DNA of 64,000 nt from Paragonimus westermani. Its lineage: Eukaryota > Platyhelminthes > Trematoda > Plagiorchiida > Troglotrematidae. The stretch lies in assembly GCA_008508345.1 (NCBI GenBank), contig QNGE01003241.1, positions 1 to 64,000 of the forward strand. Direction: 5' to 3'. Positions 36,835 to 50,540 of this stretch are shown in pieces. The notes beneath the pieces are model-generated. The model searched no databases. It saw only the letters and a program-made list of their open reading frames with translations, and was not told where the DNA came from. The position numbers were made by a program, and so were the translations under genes. How positions within the stretch are numbered: position 1 is the stretch's first letter; each line of letters begins with the position of its first letter.

Positions 36835-37240
36835 TCTGCGCATCATGCTAATATTTGAGAGAGGACGATGTTTTTCAGAGCATCTAGTGTTGTGAATCCA
36901 GAAGGCGGACGACACAAAGGTTGTCTTATTGGAGAAACCAGTACACTACTTAAGCCTCTCAACGGGACTAAGAACAAAAACACTCATTTTCACACCGCAC
37001 TCTTCTGAGGATGCTTCATTCGCTTTGGACACCATGTCTCAGTTCCGTCGTGTGGCGAAAGTCATTAAATGTCATTCTGTCTTCCAACGATCCTTCCCAT
37101 ATGTCTCTCGTATTTATCCCGCGTTCATTTCGATCCATGCAGCTACTGAATAGTGGCGTGAGTAGTATGGTGCGACCGTTTATCTTCACTACACTAGTTG
37201 ACTGCAGTTTCCAAAGTAAGACCCTACGTTGGTAGACTGT
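36835..37240 (+). mobile_element. RTE-like LINE fragment G (C-terminal scrap plus shared segment)
   Basis: RASSVVNPEGGRHKGCL at about 36877-36927 corresponds to ALFANATIVNREGGWHRGCL of copy B. It is followed by the same unexplained 300-bp segment (to about 37235). No other RTE block could be followed upstream with confidence, and the last C-terminal block seen in copy B was not found downstream. Confidence 0.55.
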
Positions 37241-39721
37241 GTTATTTTCCAAAATCGTGAAAGTCCTAGTGTAGGGCATGGTTGTTATCAGAGTAGCACA
37301 GGAATGTTCCTAGAGAGAGGACTTCTCTTGGAGGAATTCAGCATAACGTTAATTAAACTTCAAAATCGAGGTTCACCTCAAAAACCTTGGATGCGGCAGC
37401 TATAGTGAGTCGTTCTAACGAAAATGGTGCCAGAGCCCCGTCTACCAGACCCAAGTGAAAATAAGTGTAGGTTCTATGATTACATGCGTTTGTGTGTCTA
37501 TTTCTCATAAAATGGCTTCCTGCCTTGGGTAGCTTAAGCATGCAAGACTGAAGCCGACATCAGCAAGAACAACCGATGTTCTGTGTGTGGAACTAAGAGG
37601 AACAAAAAGAGCCTCTACTTGCAGTGAGAGCAAAGTAGGTGTTTGCAACGGGTGAACAGTTAAACTCTATCCCGTATGTGGTGCGTAGGCCGGTTGCTAT
37701 GTGTTCTCACGTAAACTCATTTTATGTAAAAACAACTTAACCTGGTCCTCTAACTCTTTTCGTTCATACGGTAGTTAAAACCTGCACACATTATGACAGT
37801 TCAAGAAACGATCATATTTGTCATATCACTGTCTTGATTTCAAACAAGTACGCGATGTGAGAAAAGAACAGTGATCCCATTAATGACGGGCAGTATGTAC
37901 CGCAATTACTATGTATGTGACTTACAGCCAAACAGTTAGCACTATGTGATTTTGGGTAAATGATTGTGAATGCATGGTGCTGAAAACCAACTAGTATTAC
38001 AAATCCATTAGACATTACAAATTGTTTTTGCAACAACATAATGAACGGCACACGGAGGCTAGTGGAATAGGTCAGCGTCCTATGTTCATAAGACACAGTT
38101 GCTTATTAAGTTGCAATGTGTGTGTGTTTAAGTGCGACCTTCCCATAAGGAACGAGATCCATTAAAACTCTGAAATGTTTTTGCTACGGGTAGCGTCAGT
38201 TCTGAAAACCAGTGATGGAAAACCTAGGCTGACACACGAAACACTCTCACACGTTCAAGTGCTGAGCGTACCAAACACCTTTGTTTCTCGTGTGTGTGCT
38301 GCGCAATAAGTTAATTGTACTGTACCACTCACTGCCCTAGATGCCTTTCATGTCAGAAAGCTGGGTTTCAGCATGATCGTGCTCAAATTCCAGTATGATT
38401 CCAGTTTGATACAAGCAGTTTGGAGCTAGATGAACTGATAAGCAAACTGGCACAGCATGACCCAATCTCCTCTTCGACATAACGCGGAATTGGCAGTCAA
38501 CGGACGATTTAGTTGAAACCAGTTCATGAAATTAATGATGTCTGAAATGGTGGCTGAGTTCAAACCGATGCAGTATTTGAGTAGAAGTCCATTATCCATT
38601 GGATGAATGGAATATGCCACCCGTAGGCTGTATACGAAGCAACAAGGAACCAAATCAATTCGATTCCGAATCACGTGTCTGTGTTAAGTATGAACAGTTG
38701 CTTTAGGATTAGGTTCCACTGACTTGGTAAAAGACTGAATTATGCACACTGTGTAAGCAGAAAGCTACGAATACATCTTTCCGAACTTTTCTCATAGAGT
38801 CAATGCATTGAAAAGGGGAGACAAAAAGAAACTGAACTATCCGGTTGTTTAAAGCCAAGTCACATTAATCACCCAGTTTTCTGACCGTGAGATAGGTTCG
38901 CGTTCTGTGATTGAGATCAACTGTCGAGTTAGACGTGAATCAGAGAGTAGTGCAAACGATGTGCGTCCGGGGAAGTTGTTAGGCCTGGACGAAGTGCTTT
39001 CGGGAACAAGGCGCTGGGTTGGATAGTGTGACAGTTATATTTTCGGCCCCTAAAGACTGACTACCTTAGACTGATAGGTTAGAAAGTTCTGGACTAATCG
39101 GAGTGCTTTGGGTACGTCTACCCGATAAGCGCTGTCTACTGGGTTTAACACAATTGCATTTGTGGTTCATTTTGTAATCCCACTTTCACTCCCAGCAGAC
39201 TGACACTTTTTATTCCGTTCAAACAAGCGTCCAGTTATTTGACCGACATATTCTGTTGTACGACGGAAACAGCCAATTGAGTTCACACGCACTGACTTGC
39301 CACGGACAGGTAGCTTGTCTCCAATACTAAGTCCGAGCATGGATATGGCAGTGAACTAAGGTCTCACTGACACAGCTGGAATTGTATGTTTAATTGTCTG
39401 ATACAAATCTCGGTTCAACGGTGCTCTGGCTACATCTCTGCTGATCTCTGGTGAGATAGAAGCTTTCCCTTTGATACTTTGTGTGTGGTAAATAGCTAGC
39501 ATAATGACTATGTTGCGTGTGGTAAATCTAACCCAATAGTCATGAAATTGCAGCTGACGGTATAATACCAACAGCTGAAGTTGATGTGCCGAAGACAAGT
39601 GGAGGTTTTATTGACACTGCCATCATTTCGTACAAACGTGTGTACTCCATGACCGGTGGTTATCAAAGCGATTTTCATGCAAAGCTATTAAAATGAAACT
39701 AGAATACTAGCGCTTTCTTTC
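37241..39721. other. No recognised gene
   Basis: About 2.5 kb of short open frames only. Confidence 0.35.
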
Positions 39722-39794
39722 AAGTTGAACATCACTCAAAATTGATCGGAGCCTTCGCATTCAAATGGACTTTCCAATCAACCTCCTTCGAAAA

Positions 39795-39850
39795 CAAGCA
39801 ACACGCTCCAGTTTCGCTCTCATTAGAACTCGTCAATAGTACATATCATT
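39795..39850 (-). ncRNA. Antisense hammerhead module of copy 3 (degraded)
   Basis: Read on the minus strand, TTGACGAG (39836-39829) replaces CTGACGAG, CGAAA is kept (39816-39812), and stem III has become CTGGAG, no longer self-complementary. CG replaces TC at the cleavage site. The layout is clear but activity is not expected. Confidence 0.6.
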
Positions 39851-40087
39851 ACCACGACCCGCACCAGAACTCAGGCCACGCTCTCATGAGTCCTAATCAC
39901 GGGATTATCAACTGCGGTTAACAGTCAGTAATTGTGTCTCATATGGAGACGATCGAGCAACCTGACCATTATTCACATGCGAACGTGGTTCGGCGTTCAC
40001 GCATGATAGGTCGGTCGTGCCCAGTGTGGGGCAATGGAGCAGTGGTCAACAGGGTCGGATTTCTAGTGCTGTCCGCGGCAAGCATAT

Positions 40088-40132
40088 GCAATACTGATGA
40101 GTGCTAACAGGGACGAAACTCGAGTCTGGTGT
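40088..40132 (+). ncRNA. Hammerhead ribozyme, copy 3 (intact core)
   Basis: Type I hammerhead, a self-cleaving RNA. CTGATGAG at 40094-40101 and CGAAA at 40114-40118 give every core nucleotide. Stem II is 40101-40114 with loop AACA, one G-G mismatch and one wobble. Stem III is ACTCGAGT (40118-40125): three pairs with a two-base loop, or a dimer-forming palindrome. The expected cut is after C40126. Stem I pairs GCAATA (40088-40093) with TGGTGT (40127-40132), with two G-U pairs and one A-G mismatch. The minimal stem III matches hammerheads known from schistosome satellite SINEs and Penelope-like elements, which cleave better as dimers (established knowledge). Activity of this copy is an inference. 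Confidence 0.85.
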
Positions 40133-40250
40133 TTCATTTCTGAAGAGTCTATCTGGAACATCTACTTGAGTACGAAAGCTGCATTTGGATGTGAGTTATG
40201 TGCAGCTTGAAATTAACCAAATCCATGACTACCTATCAGTAACCATCCTT

Positions 40251-41902
40251 TTCGCCTAATCCTCATACCACTCGAAACACACTTGCGTGTTTGCATGCAC
40301 ATATTTATCCATATGTGTGTAGAACCACATGTGGTGCAACACAGCCCAAGTGTTGTGGGGTCCTTTGGTTTCAGTCATTGTGACCAGCTGACTTGGAAAC
40401 GGATGCCGGCACTCACGTGGATCAATTTTTGTTGATTCATTTATCTGAATTACAGTACTTCTGTTTAGAATTGTCAATAAACCACAGCACACAATGAGTT
40501 ACCGAAGCAGTAAGATCAAACCACCACTTCGGACCATTCTCAAGTGGGTAGCGTACCCTTATGGTGACCTTACATTCTATTAATCATGAATAGGACTGCG
40601 CTCACGATAACGTGCTGGTAACGTCACACTCTGTTAATCCTTCGAACACTGACTGAAGCTCCGGTCACTGCGACCGTGTCTCCTGTTCAATTCCGGACAG
40701 CCTGAAGGTATTCACCCCATACAATCTGTCCGCAACTATAGAGTTATATTTTTTGTGATTATATTCCCGAAGCTTCGGTGAGGATCGATCAATTTTTTGA
40801 AGGGAATCCAAAGGTGGAACCTGTGAACGCGAATAAGTTTTCATCACAACAGCTTAGTATAGACTCGTGAACAAAAATGAACCGTATACGGCAGTCACAT
40901 GTCAACTATGTTCTTCTGACTTATACTTTCTCGGCTTTCACCGGTGTGCACTATCACAAAAATAATCATTCATTCAGTGAGCGAGGCTGTTTAACTTTGT
41001 TACCGGCGTTTCAGTGAGCATCGTTCTAGTGTCCCCTAATGAATACCAACCATTCGTGCGACTAGACATATCACGGTTGACTTTGGAACGTCGGCTGACT
41101 AACCAAAACAAGCAGCGGCTGACTCAAATATGGAGGGCGGATTTGTGAGACACGGTTCTACTTGTGAAAGCAGGATGTATAGCATGAGTATCACCACAGT
41201 GCGTGGCGATGTTGGTTCAGTTATTATATTAGGTGCAATCTGGTGGGATAAACCGTTCAGCCCTCATCAAAACTTCAACAGCTGGAACTGGAAAATACTC
41301 CAGAAACATTCACTCTAATTACAAAGTTACTGCTGTTTTCGAAGCCAGATGAACGTAGGCCACGTTTAGGGATGAGTAAGAAATGGCAAATGAGTGACCA
41401 TCCGATATTCGCACAGAATCATGGAAATGCTGTGTGTCGAATCTTCCACAGCATCAGCAATTTGTTCTATCCACTCTGGGCGAGTGGTTACCCAGCTAGC
41501 ACACATCTGCTGAAAAGTAACAGGCTTGAGCTGGGGCAGTGTGGCTGCATAAAATATACTTTTCTGATCCGTGCGGACTGATAACTGTGAACCGCCCCGG
41601 CTATTTTGTGTCCAATAACGCGACAGTATGTGGTCAAAAACTGACTATCTTGTAAGTACGGAGTTGTATCCCTCCGCATTTGGACTCGAAGAACAGTTAA
41701 ATCTACTCGGATTGAGGTGGTCGTCATCGCTGATCGCAAGACACATGAAGCTCCAGCAAATCGTACTCTAAAGTTCGTTTGTCTCAAAAGCTAACTAAAC
41801 GAGCTCATTTTACCTCTTACGAATATCTAGAGTGGTGTGGATGACGAATTTTTCACAAGACAATAGTTCAACTGTATATGTCATAAAGGAGTCGGAAGAC
41901 AG
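40251..41902. other. No recognised gene
   Basis: Short open frames only. Confidence 0.35.
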
Positions 41903-41954
41903 TTGAGAAGACGGAGAGTCATGAGGAACAATATAAGAAAAGATGAACACGAAA

Positions 41955-41975
41955 GAGGAGGAGGAGGAGGAGGAG
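41955..41975. repeat. (GGA)n microsatellite
   Basis: About seven GGA units, read as poly-glycine in a 73-codon plus-strand frame (41903-42124). That frame is basic and of low complexity, with no domain recognised. Confidence 0.7.
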
Positions 41976-42124
41976 TAAGTAGACATCTAGGACAAAAAGG
42001 TGTGCGACAACATGAGGTATATGCGAGAACAAGTGATGTACAACCTAATGAACAGGTTTTGATGGGAGGTGTTTTAAAGTTTACATTTAACTGTTACAAG
42101 GATTTGGGTACCGTTTACCTATAG

Positions 42125-45100
42125 GCCATTTACGTTCTTCTGAGGAACGTTAAGTGAATCAAGTATAACCAACGACGTGAGGGCACGGCAGGGTCAGTCG
42201 AGGGGAATTTAAACCTCCAAAAATGTCTTATAAGCTGCTTGGACTAATAGCACCGTTAAAAAAACAGGGCTAAGAGCAAAGAATATGTTGGGGTGATGCT
42301 AAAATCACACGAGCAGATATCTGGCACAAAATCTTTCACGATGAGAAGTGCTTCGAACAGTCGGAATTAGTACCGTCCTAATTTGTATGAAAAACCAGAT
42401 ACTTGTAATGATCGATATTACAGAGGCGGAAACGTGATGATGTAGTGAGCCTTTGCTATATGCAATGAGGTGGAATTGGTGTGGCGGATGGAAAACTGAA
42501 TGTTCAGGTGTATATTCAGACACGTTCTATTCAGCTGTTACAGTGGGTGAGTCAATAAACCGTTGAACGTTTGATGGCTCAACAAGAAAACTCTAGCATA
42601 CATACTTCGTACAGGATGAGACGGGGAAGATAATGGAACTTAATCTGTGAGAATCACATGGAACTATTATCCATACGCGTACACTTTAACAACGGAAGGG
42701 CAAGATAACGTAAGCCATTCAGCAAACAAGATGGGCCTTGTGTGACAGAATTTGAAAGTTCAGCTAATGGCGTGAATAAATGTTAAGTTGGAAGTTGGAA
42801 ACAAAATGTAGGTCATCTGGTCCCAAAGCTTTAAACCACAACTGAGTTGTGCGACAGCCATTTGTAACAGATTCCACTATATGAAATCCCGACACACCGA
42901 TTCACACTAAAATCTCGTTCACGCTAAACTTTATAATTTTCACTCATGCGTCTAAAATTATCTCAAGTTTCCACCAGAAAACTAGTGGTCTTGTAATCAT
43001 GTAATGGGTCGTTTGTCATCTAGCAACTCGCCTGATTGTAAGCACCTTGCAGAGCGAAAGCTCACAAGCGAAAACTACTGAGAGTTTGTACACTCTAATT
43101 CGGTCGTGCATAATCTGAGGTCGATGCCTCGGAAATCAACACGATCAACTGCTTATGATTTGCAATTTGTATCACTGAAAATTCTTTACTAGTTCTCAGT
43201 AAAATCTAAGAATTTATCCAGTTTTATTCTGTTGCTTCATCCTCAAAAGTGTGCTATTGGATGTGCGTCCCATAAAATCCGGTGGTCAACTTAGGCTTCA
43301 TCATGTCTGTTCGGTCTGAAGTTGAACGGAAAATGAACTTGCGAAAGAGTCTTGTGATTCAGGGTCCATCAACAGCACCGAGAAGTACGAGTTGAGTCAG
43401 TGGCTCGGTGGCCGGTTGTATGAGATCAGTGTGGTGATTAGAATATTGAGGTTGTAACTTACCCCAAGTTTTCAGTAAACAAAATACGACGTTGGACAAT
43501 ATAAATTCTGAAGCTTCCACAACTTGTCGTAGAATGATGGTCTTCACATTGTCGAGATATTGAAGATGTCAAACGTAAAAGCAAGTGTGGAGGAAGAAAC
43601 GCCACCGATGTTTAGGGTGGCGCGTTAGAAAAATCCTATTTAAAGTACCTTTGCTCAGTCTACTTCCAGGGTCCGTTTGGGCAGCCGTTATGAGGTTGCA
43701 ATGACCACCAGAAAAATACAACGTTTTTCAGAACTGACCAGCTCATACCTGCGCACTTTATCAACGTATATCAGGATGATATCACTTCTACGAATGAAAT
43801 GACAACGTTTAAATTTGGCAAGCAGAAAGTAACTCTTGCACTAGCCCTGGATTGTGTGCATTGGTGTCAACATATCAGGGCATTTGGATTACCATATGAT
43901 AGTGAATAGGTAATCCTGAGACACTAATTATGGGCTGATTTATAGAACTGTGTTGCGGTACTTTCTCTAACCTGTTGTCAACAGTGTGGATCGGTGGATT
44001 TTCTAAGAATATCAGACTCACAATCCGTTAATCGAAGACCATGTGAACAACACCTAGCAAAGCCCTTGCACAAATGGACGTATAGTCTGTGGTACCAGTG
44101 ACATCCTACAATAGACAGGAGGGGAATTGGACATTTAGCCTCCTTGATCCGATGACAGAACATCCAGGTAGGCAGCCACGTACGCATATCTATACAACTA
44201 CGTAAATTGTTAATCACGGGACCACATTCTTAGAGATCTATGACCGACGAATTGTACTGCTATCCTTAACACGTCTTATCAGCCTGTACGATGAGTTAGC
44301 ATCAGGACAACAAGCTCAAAAAATTGACGTCGCGCATCCAAAAAGCAAGTAATCTAATTTTTTGAGAGTTTTCAAGCACTCCCCATGAATTGCCGGATGG
44401 CAGTTTTTGTGCAAACTGCACACGCAGGATTTGTGGAACATCGCAGAGGTGGCGCTTATCACTAACGCAGAATTGATTCAATTGCAACTATAAAAATACT
44501 GTTTGCCATATTGAGGGCTACACGGTAAATGGACTGGCTGATAGATACGGTTAAAGACGAGCGTGACCAGTTTCTAAAAGCAAATTCAATAAACGCCACC
44601 ACAATCACTTCCTAACGTAGTGTACGAGTGAGTGACAGAGACAACTTTTTAACGCTGTTCGCCACATGCCATTGGGTTAATTTATCAGATGGGCTGAGAA
44701 AAGCCCACATGAAAAATTATATCTGAAAAAACAATGTGGTTGATGGCGGTGATTAGTGATGATGCCAACCGTCATGGACACCAGCCGAAATGGATCCCAC
44801 CGTCATGAGCGTCCTCACCAAAGTTGGTGACCCCCTATTTCTTTGGTTAGATTCTGATCAAGCTTGTGAAATGACTTCTACACATGATTGCTCAGTTCGT
44901 TTGCGGGAGCTCAGATTGATACTTATCAATTACCAGGTGAGGATTTTGCAGACGAAAGCTCTTTACAACGGACAGTGAGCTAACAAAGGCATCCTTCTCC
45001 GAGAGTTTTGAGGAAAAAGTCAGAGTGTCAGTTTGCAGTTTTTATTGAATGCGTTCGATGTCATTTGATTGAAGCTGACAACAACCTAGTAGCCAAGACT

Positions 45101-47100
45101 TATCAGCATTGTTTTGTGAATAGACATTGATAACTGATTCAGCGAATACCTTCATCAAATTTAGCAGATAGGCTTAAATAGTTCACTTCACTTCTCACTG
45201 TCTTACCTTGCGACTTTTTTGGGGATTGTAACTAACTGGGTATCGACCCACTTATTCGTAATCATCGCCATAAAAACAGAAGGGAAACCAGTCAAGTGAC
45301 AGACCGATATAAGTCACTTAAGTAAATTCAAGTGAACAGTTCAGATGAATATAAGCAGGTTGTCACGTTCAACTTGAACAACGATGAAGTTCTGTAGTTC
45401 AATCATCCCCACGATATCACAAAGCAGTCTACTGGATAAGTCGTTCGCTCAGTCTTGGGAACAAATATTCGATGTATTACTCATAGATTGTTGGATTACT
45501 CAGTGTTTTAACCCACCAAAATTTACTAAACCAAGGATGTCTTCTGTAACTCGTGATAGAGCGCGCTCTTTCACGCCATTTCAAGTCCTACAAAGATACT
45601 TGTTTATATGAAAAGTCCTTCATAAACTATTTTCATACATGACTTATCCGTAACTGTGCACAAACGGGTGGCTACTCATTTCAGCCCAGCCAATTCATAT
45701 TGGGTCAGTTCATCCTTGATTCAACTCGTTCCGAACTAATCCGTCTGATGGACAGTTTATCAATGACTCGAGTAGTCTCGAGATAACCAATTCACATGAC
45801 TTCAAAAGCTATGACTATGTGCACACAGAATCAAAAATTATTCAGTTGGTTTTCTACCAAGGAAATATTTTTTTAAAAAGTGCTGCTATGACCTGAACTC
45901 TGTTTTATATTGGCCTCTTTAGTTAACAAGCAATAACCTGTGGAAAATCTTCTGAGGCGTACAGAATGTTAATTTGGAACTTACTTACAAGAACTTTCTT
46001 TGCATAGTGGTTCAAACGATTATGAATACAATTTAGGGCATGGGAATCACAGATAAGATCACTGAATGATGCTCTGTCGTGTGTGTTGTACACAGCGTCA
46101 GTGACACAATTGCGAGAAAGATCCTCAGCCACTGTATTCCTCTAGTTCACGTTTTCTCGAAATGAGTTGCCTCGGAGTGAAGTTGCCGGTGAGGAACTTG
46201 CTCCCAGAAATTATTGTTCAAAAGTGGATTGGCTGGGCTAAGTCGGTTGGAATGAAACACCACAGAACTATTCGAGATTAAATGTATAAATTTCAACTGT
46301 TAGCCAAATTATTCAGCCAACACGGCCGACGAGTGTGAATTTAGGCTGAACGCTTTCAAGAAGATGCCATCCAGAGCGTTATCTCAGTAGGTGTTTATAA
46401 GTTGGCGATTGTAACTAGCTAAACTCACCTTATGTTTAGCTTGACTCAAAATTTGTTCCTACGTATAACTCACAGTTAAGAAAAGGACTTAAACTCCAAC
46501 CTACTTGAAGCTCCATTACACAGAACAAACTCTCAGCACTTTGATTTCTCGTATTCAGACCCACTGGATTGCTATAACCGTTAATGTCATGTTGTTATGA
46601 CTTCCGTCTTGCCAGAGAATCATACTAATGAGGTTATCAGTTGGTACTAGTAAAGGAAGTGCAGTACAGTTTTGTTAAAAAAAACTGGTTACCCTATCAC
46701 ATTGGTAACAAGCTAACTAGACTTGATAACGCATTGTGATTTCATTAGATGTAGTGTGTTATCAAAGAAGAAGTGAAAAGCAAACAGGAGTTTGTATGTA
46801 TCCCGAAGTTCAGACATAGACACATTTCACTGTGGTCGAGACTAACAATGAAGCTGTATTATCTGTAACAGGAGAAATGTACAAATTGGATTACTCATCA
46901 CAAATTCAATCACTTAGATATGTAAACATCAACATACTGGTTATGGGTACACTGCCCACGTTCGACGTACAGAAGCAAAATTTGCGCTGATATATTACCA
47001 CACTGTTCACATGGAGCACACGACGTAAACCTTATGGCAATTACTGTTCGCCACAGGACAGTGATCGATTATTGTGTCACTGGTGACGGCGGTTCAATGG
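42125..47100. other. No recognised gene
   Basis: About 5 kb in which no open frame exceeds about 80 codons and no TE motif or repeat copy was recognised. Confidence 0.35.
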
Positions 47101-50100
47101 ACATCTTCATAAACCACATTTGTGAATACCGTTCTCTTTCCTCGGCCGTACAAACTCTCGTCAAACCACCGGAAGTCAGTGGGCCTAGGTATTAACAATC
47201 GCACCCGTCCCATAAACAGGGATCAACTCAATTTCACATAACAAATACAACAGTAAATTCTCACTGATATTTGTTTGAAAAATCTACGTGTAAACTAGAT
47301 TTTCAGTGTATATGATTGTAACAATAACTCGTGCACTTACTGTATTTTTTCCGTTTTTACATAAGGCCGAAATGATGACAGGCGAAACAACACTTTCAAC
47401 TGAAAATGGGATTGTCAAACTGACTATACAAAGTGGGGCTGTTTCGTACCATCTAATCGGACTTTAATGGCAGTGTGATTACACTTCTCACGTCTTTCGA
47501 ACAAAGGATCTAGTGACATCAGGGAACTGGATGTGGGGTCGTGCTATCTACGTTTGCCGTTCCAGAACTGACGGAGTCAATTTCCACCACAGTTGATTAT
47601 GAGGTTGAACTCAAATAAAACGAAACTGTCATAAAGTATCACGGTCGTAATTGTCACGGAACAGTTGTTCAGCACAAAAAGTGAGCTGAGGAACAGCACG
47701 CGCTTTGTATGACAAACCAAAATATAGAACAAAGTAAACCTTGTAGGCAGCGTGACAGAGAAATGTAATGGACCAGACAGGTTGCAGTACGAAACATAAT
47801 TTGTATATATTTTGCTGGCCACCATCCTTGACAGAAATATTTCAGCGGTTGAAATGACTGCTCAATCATAGTGCTGTGATGAGGGAAATTTCTGGCAGAT
47901 GAACTTTAGAGGGGATGGGACCTCATTCCACAGACTTTTAATGTCATGCCCAAACAGTCCAAACAACCATACCAACAGTTAACGATAAGACGATTTTTTT
48001 GTGGTTTTTACTGCTTCTGTCTTGTCAGTCATGTTTACGTTGAGGACATTTATGTCGAACGAAGGCGAGAGTCACTGCGTTTTACACGAAAAGTGTCTGG
48101 AGCCAGACTGTATCGATAACACGGGTCCCAGAGCTGAAGAAGAGCAAGAAATTCAATGGGAAGGTTACTGGAAACTGTAGCCATCTCTCTGAATAAACTC
48201 TTCTTCCCCCTACCTCACACTGTGATCATGTACTCTGTACAGTTAAGAAGGCGTCTTTGGCGTGTAATCCATTAAGTTGAAATCTGCAATAAGTAGTCCG
48301 AATGACTAAGTGAAATTGTTTAGCTCTGGCAATCGAATATCCGCATCACAATATCATTATCTATCCGGTTGAGGGTGCAATCAAGCGCACTCATGGATAG
48401 ACACCAAATTTGTTTACATTCATCCTTTTCAACAGCCACACATATCGGCCGTGATGTAACACCGTCTCTAAGTCCACTCTGTACGCGAGACTGTTAAGCT
48501 TCAAGGACCTATTTTTATGTTTAAAAAGGCAAACATGACTGATGATTATCATTGTAGGTACTGGCTTCCAGTTCATTGTGTGCATTTCCACCCCTGTTGA
48601 TTCAGCTTGCTAGACACACAGACTAGTCATTATCCAGTATTAAACCTGCATATTCAGAACGATGTTGATGCAGCATTTTGTGTTTCGGGTGGCATTTGTG
48701 ACACAAAACTGACCATCACTGCTTGATGAGTCGTAGAGGGGATAATAGCGACCTAGAGCGTAGGTTTGGAATTGGATATCAAACTAACTGAGCATCAGTT
48801 CATAATCGATCACCCAGGGTCTCATTTCGTGTAAATTGTTCATGAGGTGGGTTGTGTCCATTCACCTAACAGCCTTCTTATCTGTATACTCAGCTAATGT
48901 GACGTGACAATGTCCCACTAATGAAGTAGATACAACCATCTGATGGTTGTTTTACGCTAGTGGCTACCGACAGGCTCGGCAGCTGACCTGATCTAATCGC
49001 CCGTCGTTGCTTATTCTCAAACCAACAGTCTTCTGATGTCTTCTTCTCGTTTGGACTCAAGCGATGGAGGAGAATGGAATTCACATCAGTCACATGTGCG
49101 TACGTAGCCGATGTCATCATCCACCAGGACAACGGCCACGTGAGTTTTGCTTGAACCGGGGCAACTAAGCTAACTGGGATGAGTTGGGGGCATTTCACCG
49201 ATTGGCCGACTACCGTCCACCAACTGGTCAGTTTGCACTGCTAGCCACACTCATGGGGTGCAAATTCTGGTGGACATGGGTTTTGACTCTCACTTCAACA
49301 GGCCATTACTACAAGACGAACTCAGATAATAATAAGTTCAGTCATGACAGGATGAAGACCTTGGGGTAGGTAAGGATCAAATCAGCATTTTAAACTCCAT
49401 ACAACTGTTAGACGCACTTGTGAGCGTTGTCGTCGGTTGAGTTTGCGCAACGGTCGTTACTTCACACTTCACTTGCCTAGCACAGTGTCCGTAAGGAACA
49501 AATGAAATCGCTAACTTTATTAAGTTACAACTGTTAGATTTGTTATGACGTACCTTGGTTACAATTTAAGTCTAATGTTTACACTGGAATAGCCCAAGCG
49601 GACTACCTTTCAAATCGGAATGAACGAAACGTCTTTCCCATAACATTCAAACGTTTGCTTTTTAAGGATAGTTCTTCTACGGCTGAGTTCAACTCCGTGG
49701 GCAAACATGGTGTGAGCCGACCCCAGTGACTGGGAGCTTTTTACCTTGGAACAACGAAACCAACAACCACGGCTCCATTCTCTGTTGTTCGGCTTCTTTG
49801 TTTACTGTCACTGCAGACTTGCGGCGGCAGTTGGACTTGATTGAAACTATTGTCTTATTGATCACGTGATGGGAAACAGGCCCACCTAGTACTGTCACGT
49901 CTATCACAACAGATTCCTTCTAACGGCAACCAGGGATAGGTGCCTAGTGTCATCTATGTGGGCGACCGTGATGGGATTAGTCCCTAAAAGTGGCATATGA
50001 GGGAGAACTGAGTTATAAGTTATGGAATATCTGTGCTCATAAATGGACCGTGGCAAACATACATACCAGAGGATTAAACTTTGTGTCGGAATCATACCTT

Positions 50101-50540
50101 TCGTCTGAATGTGTACAGCGGGGTTTTCGTGGGGCTAAGCTGGTAGCTAGCAAAACTGAAACCGTAATGGTAACCTTCATTCCATGGTCGTACTTCAAGC
50201 TACAGATTGTGCTATTTCCCGATCCTCAATAACTGACAAATGCTATTAAAAAACACAAAAGAAAAGTCAGTCTGCTTGCATTCCCTATATTGTGATATAC
50301 GGTTGCACAGAAATGAAGTGTGGCACTTATCAACAATTGCCCGGCGTGGAATAAACAGAAAAGAGCCCGATTTTGAACATTCTAGACGTGGATCAGAGCA
50401 CGTGGTTAACACAAAGGATGGAGACGTCTACCTTTACAGGTCAAATGCTTACTGAATGCTTTGACCTTTTTATCCAACTAAGTGCAGTTTGTCAAGTCAT
50501 ATCAACTTACTGAAAGTGGAAATGTCAGTTATCAATTCTG
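47101..50540. other. No recognised gene
   Basis: Open frames up to about 102 codons (48890-49198, minus). No motif recognised. Confidence 0.35.

Larger units (their letters stand above)
39722..40250 (+). mobile_element. Fold-back hammerhead element, copy 3
   Basis: About 0.5 kb element. The left part (39742-39850) is, in complement, a diverged version of the right part (40080-40225): both contain a hammerhead module and a following GCGAAGGCT or ACGAAAGCT landmark. The element is thus an inverted dimer with two ribozymes facing opposite ways, and the arms are now only about 65% alike. The end reads AACCAAATCCATGACTACCT, matching the other copies. By eye, 39742-40224 differs from 51867-52349 at one position only. 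Confidence 0.8.

Noticed and set aside
40020..40085. Internal Pol III promoter in the hammerhead element
   Set aside because: An A-box-like TGGAGCAGTGG and a B-box-like GGGTCGGATTT are present but far too close together for a tRNA-type promoter.
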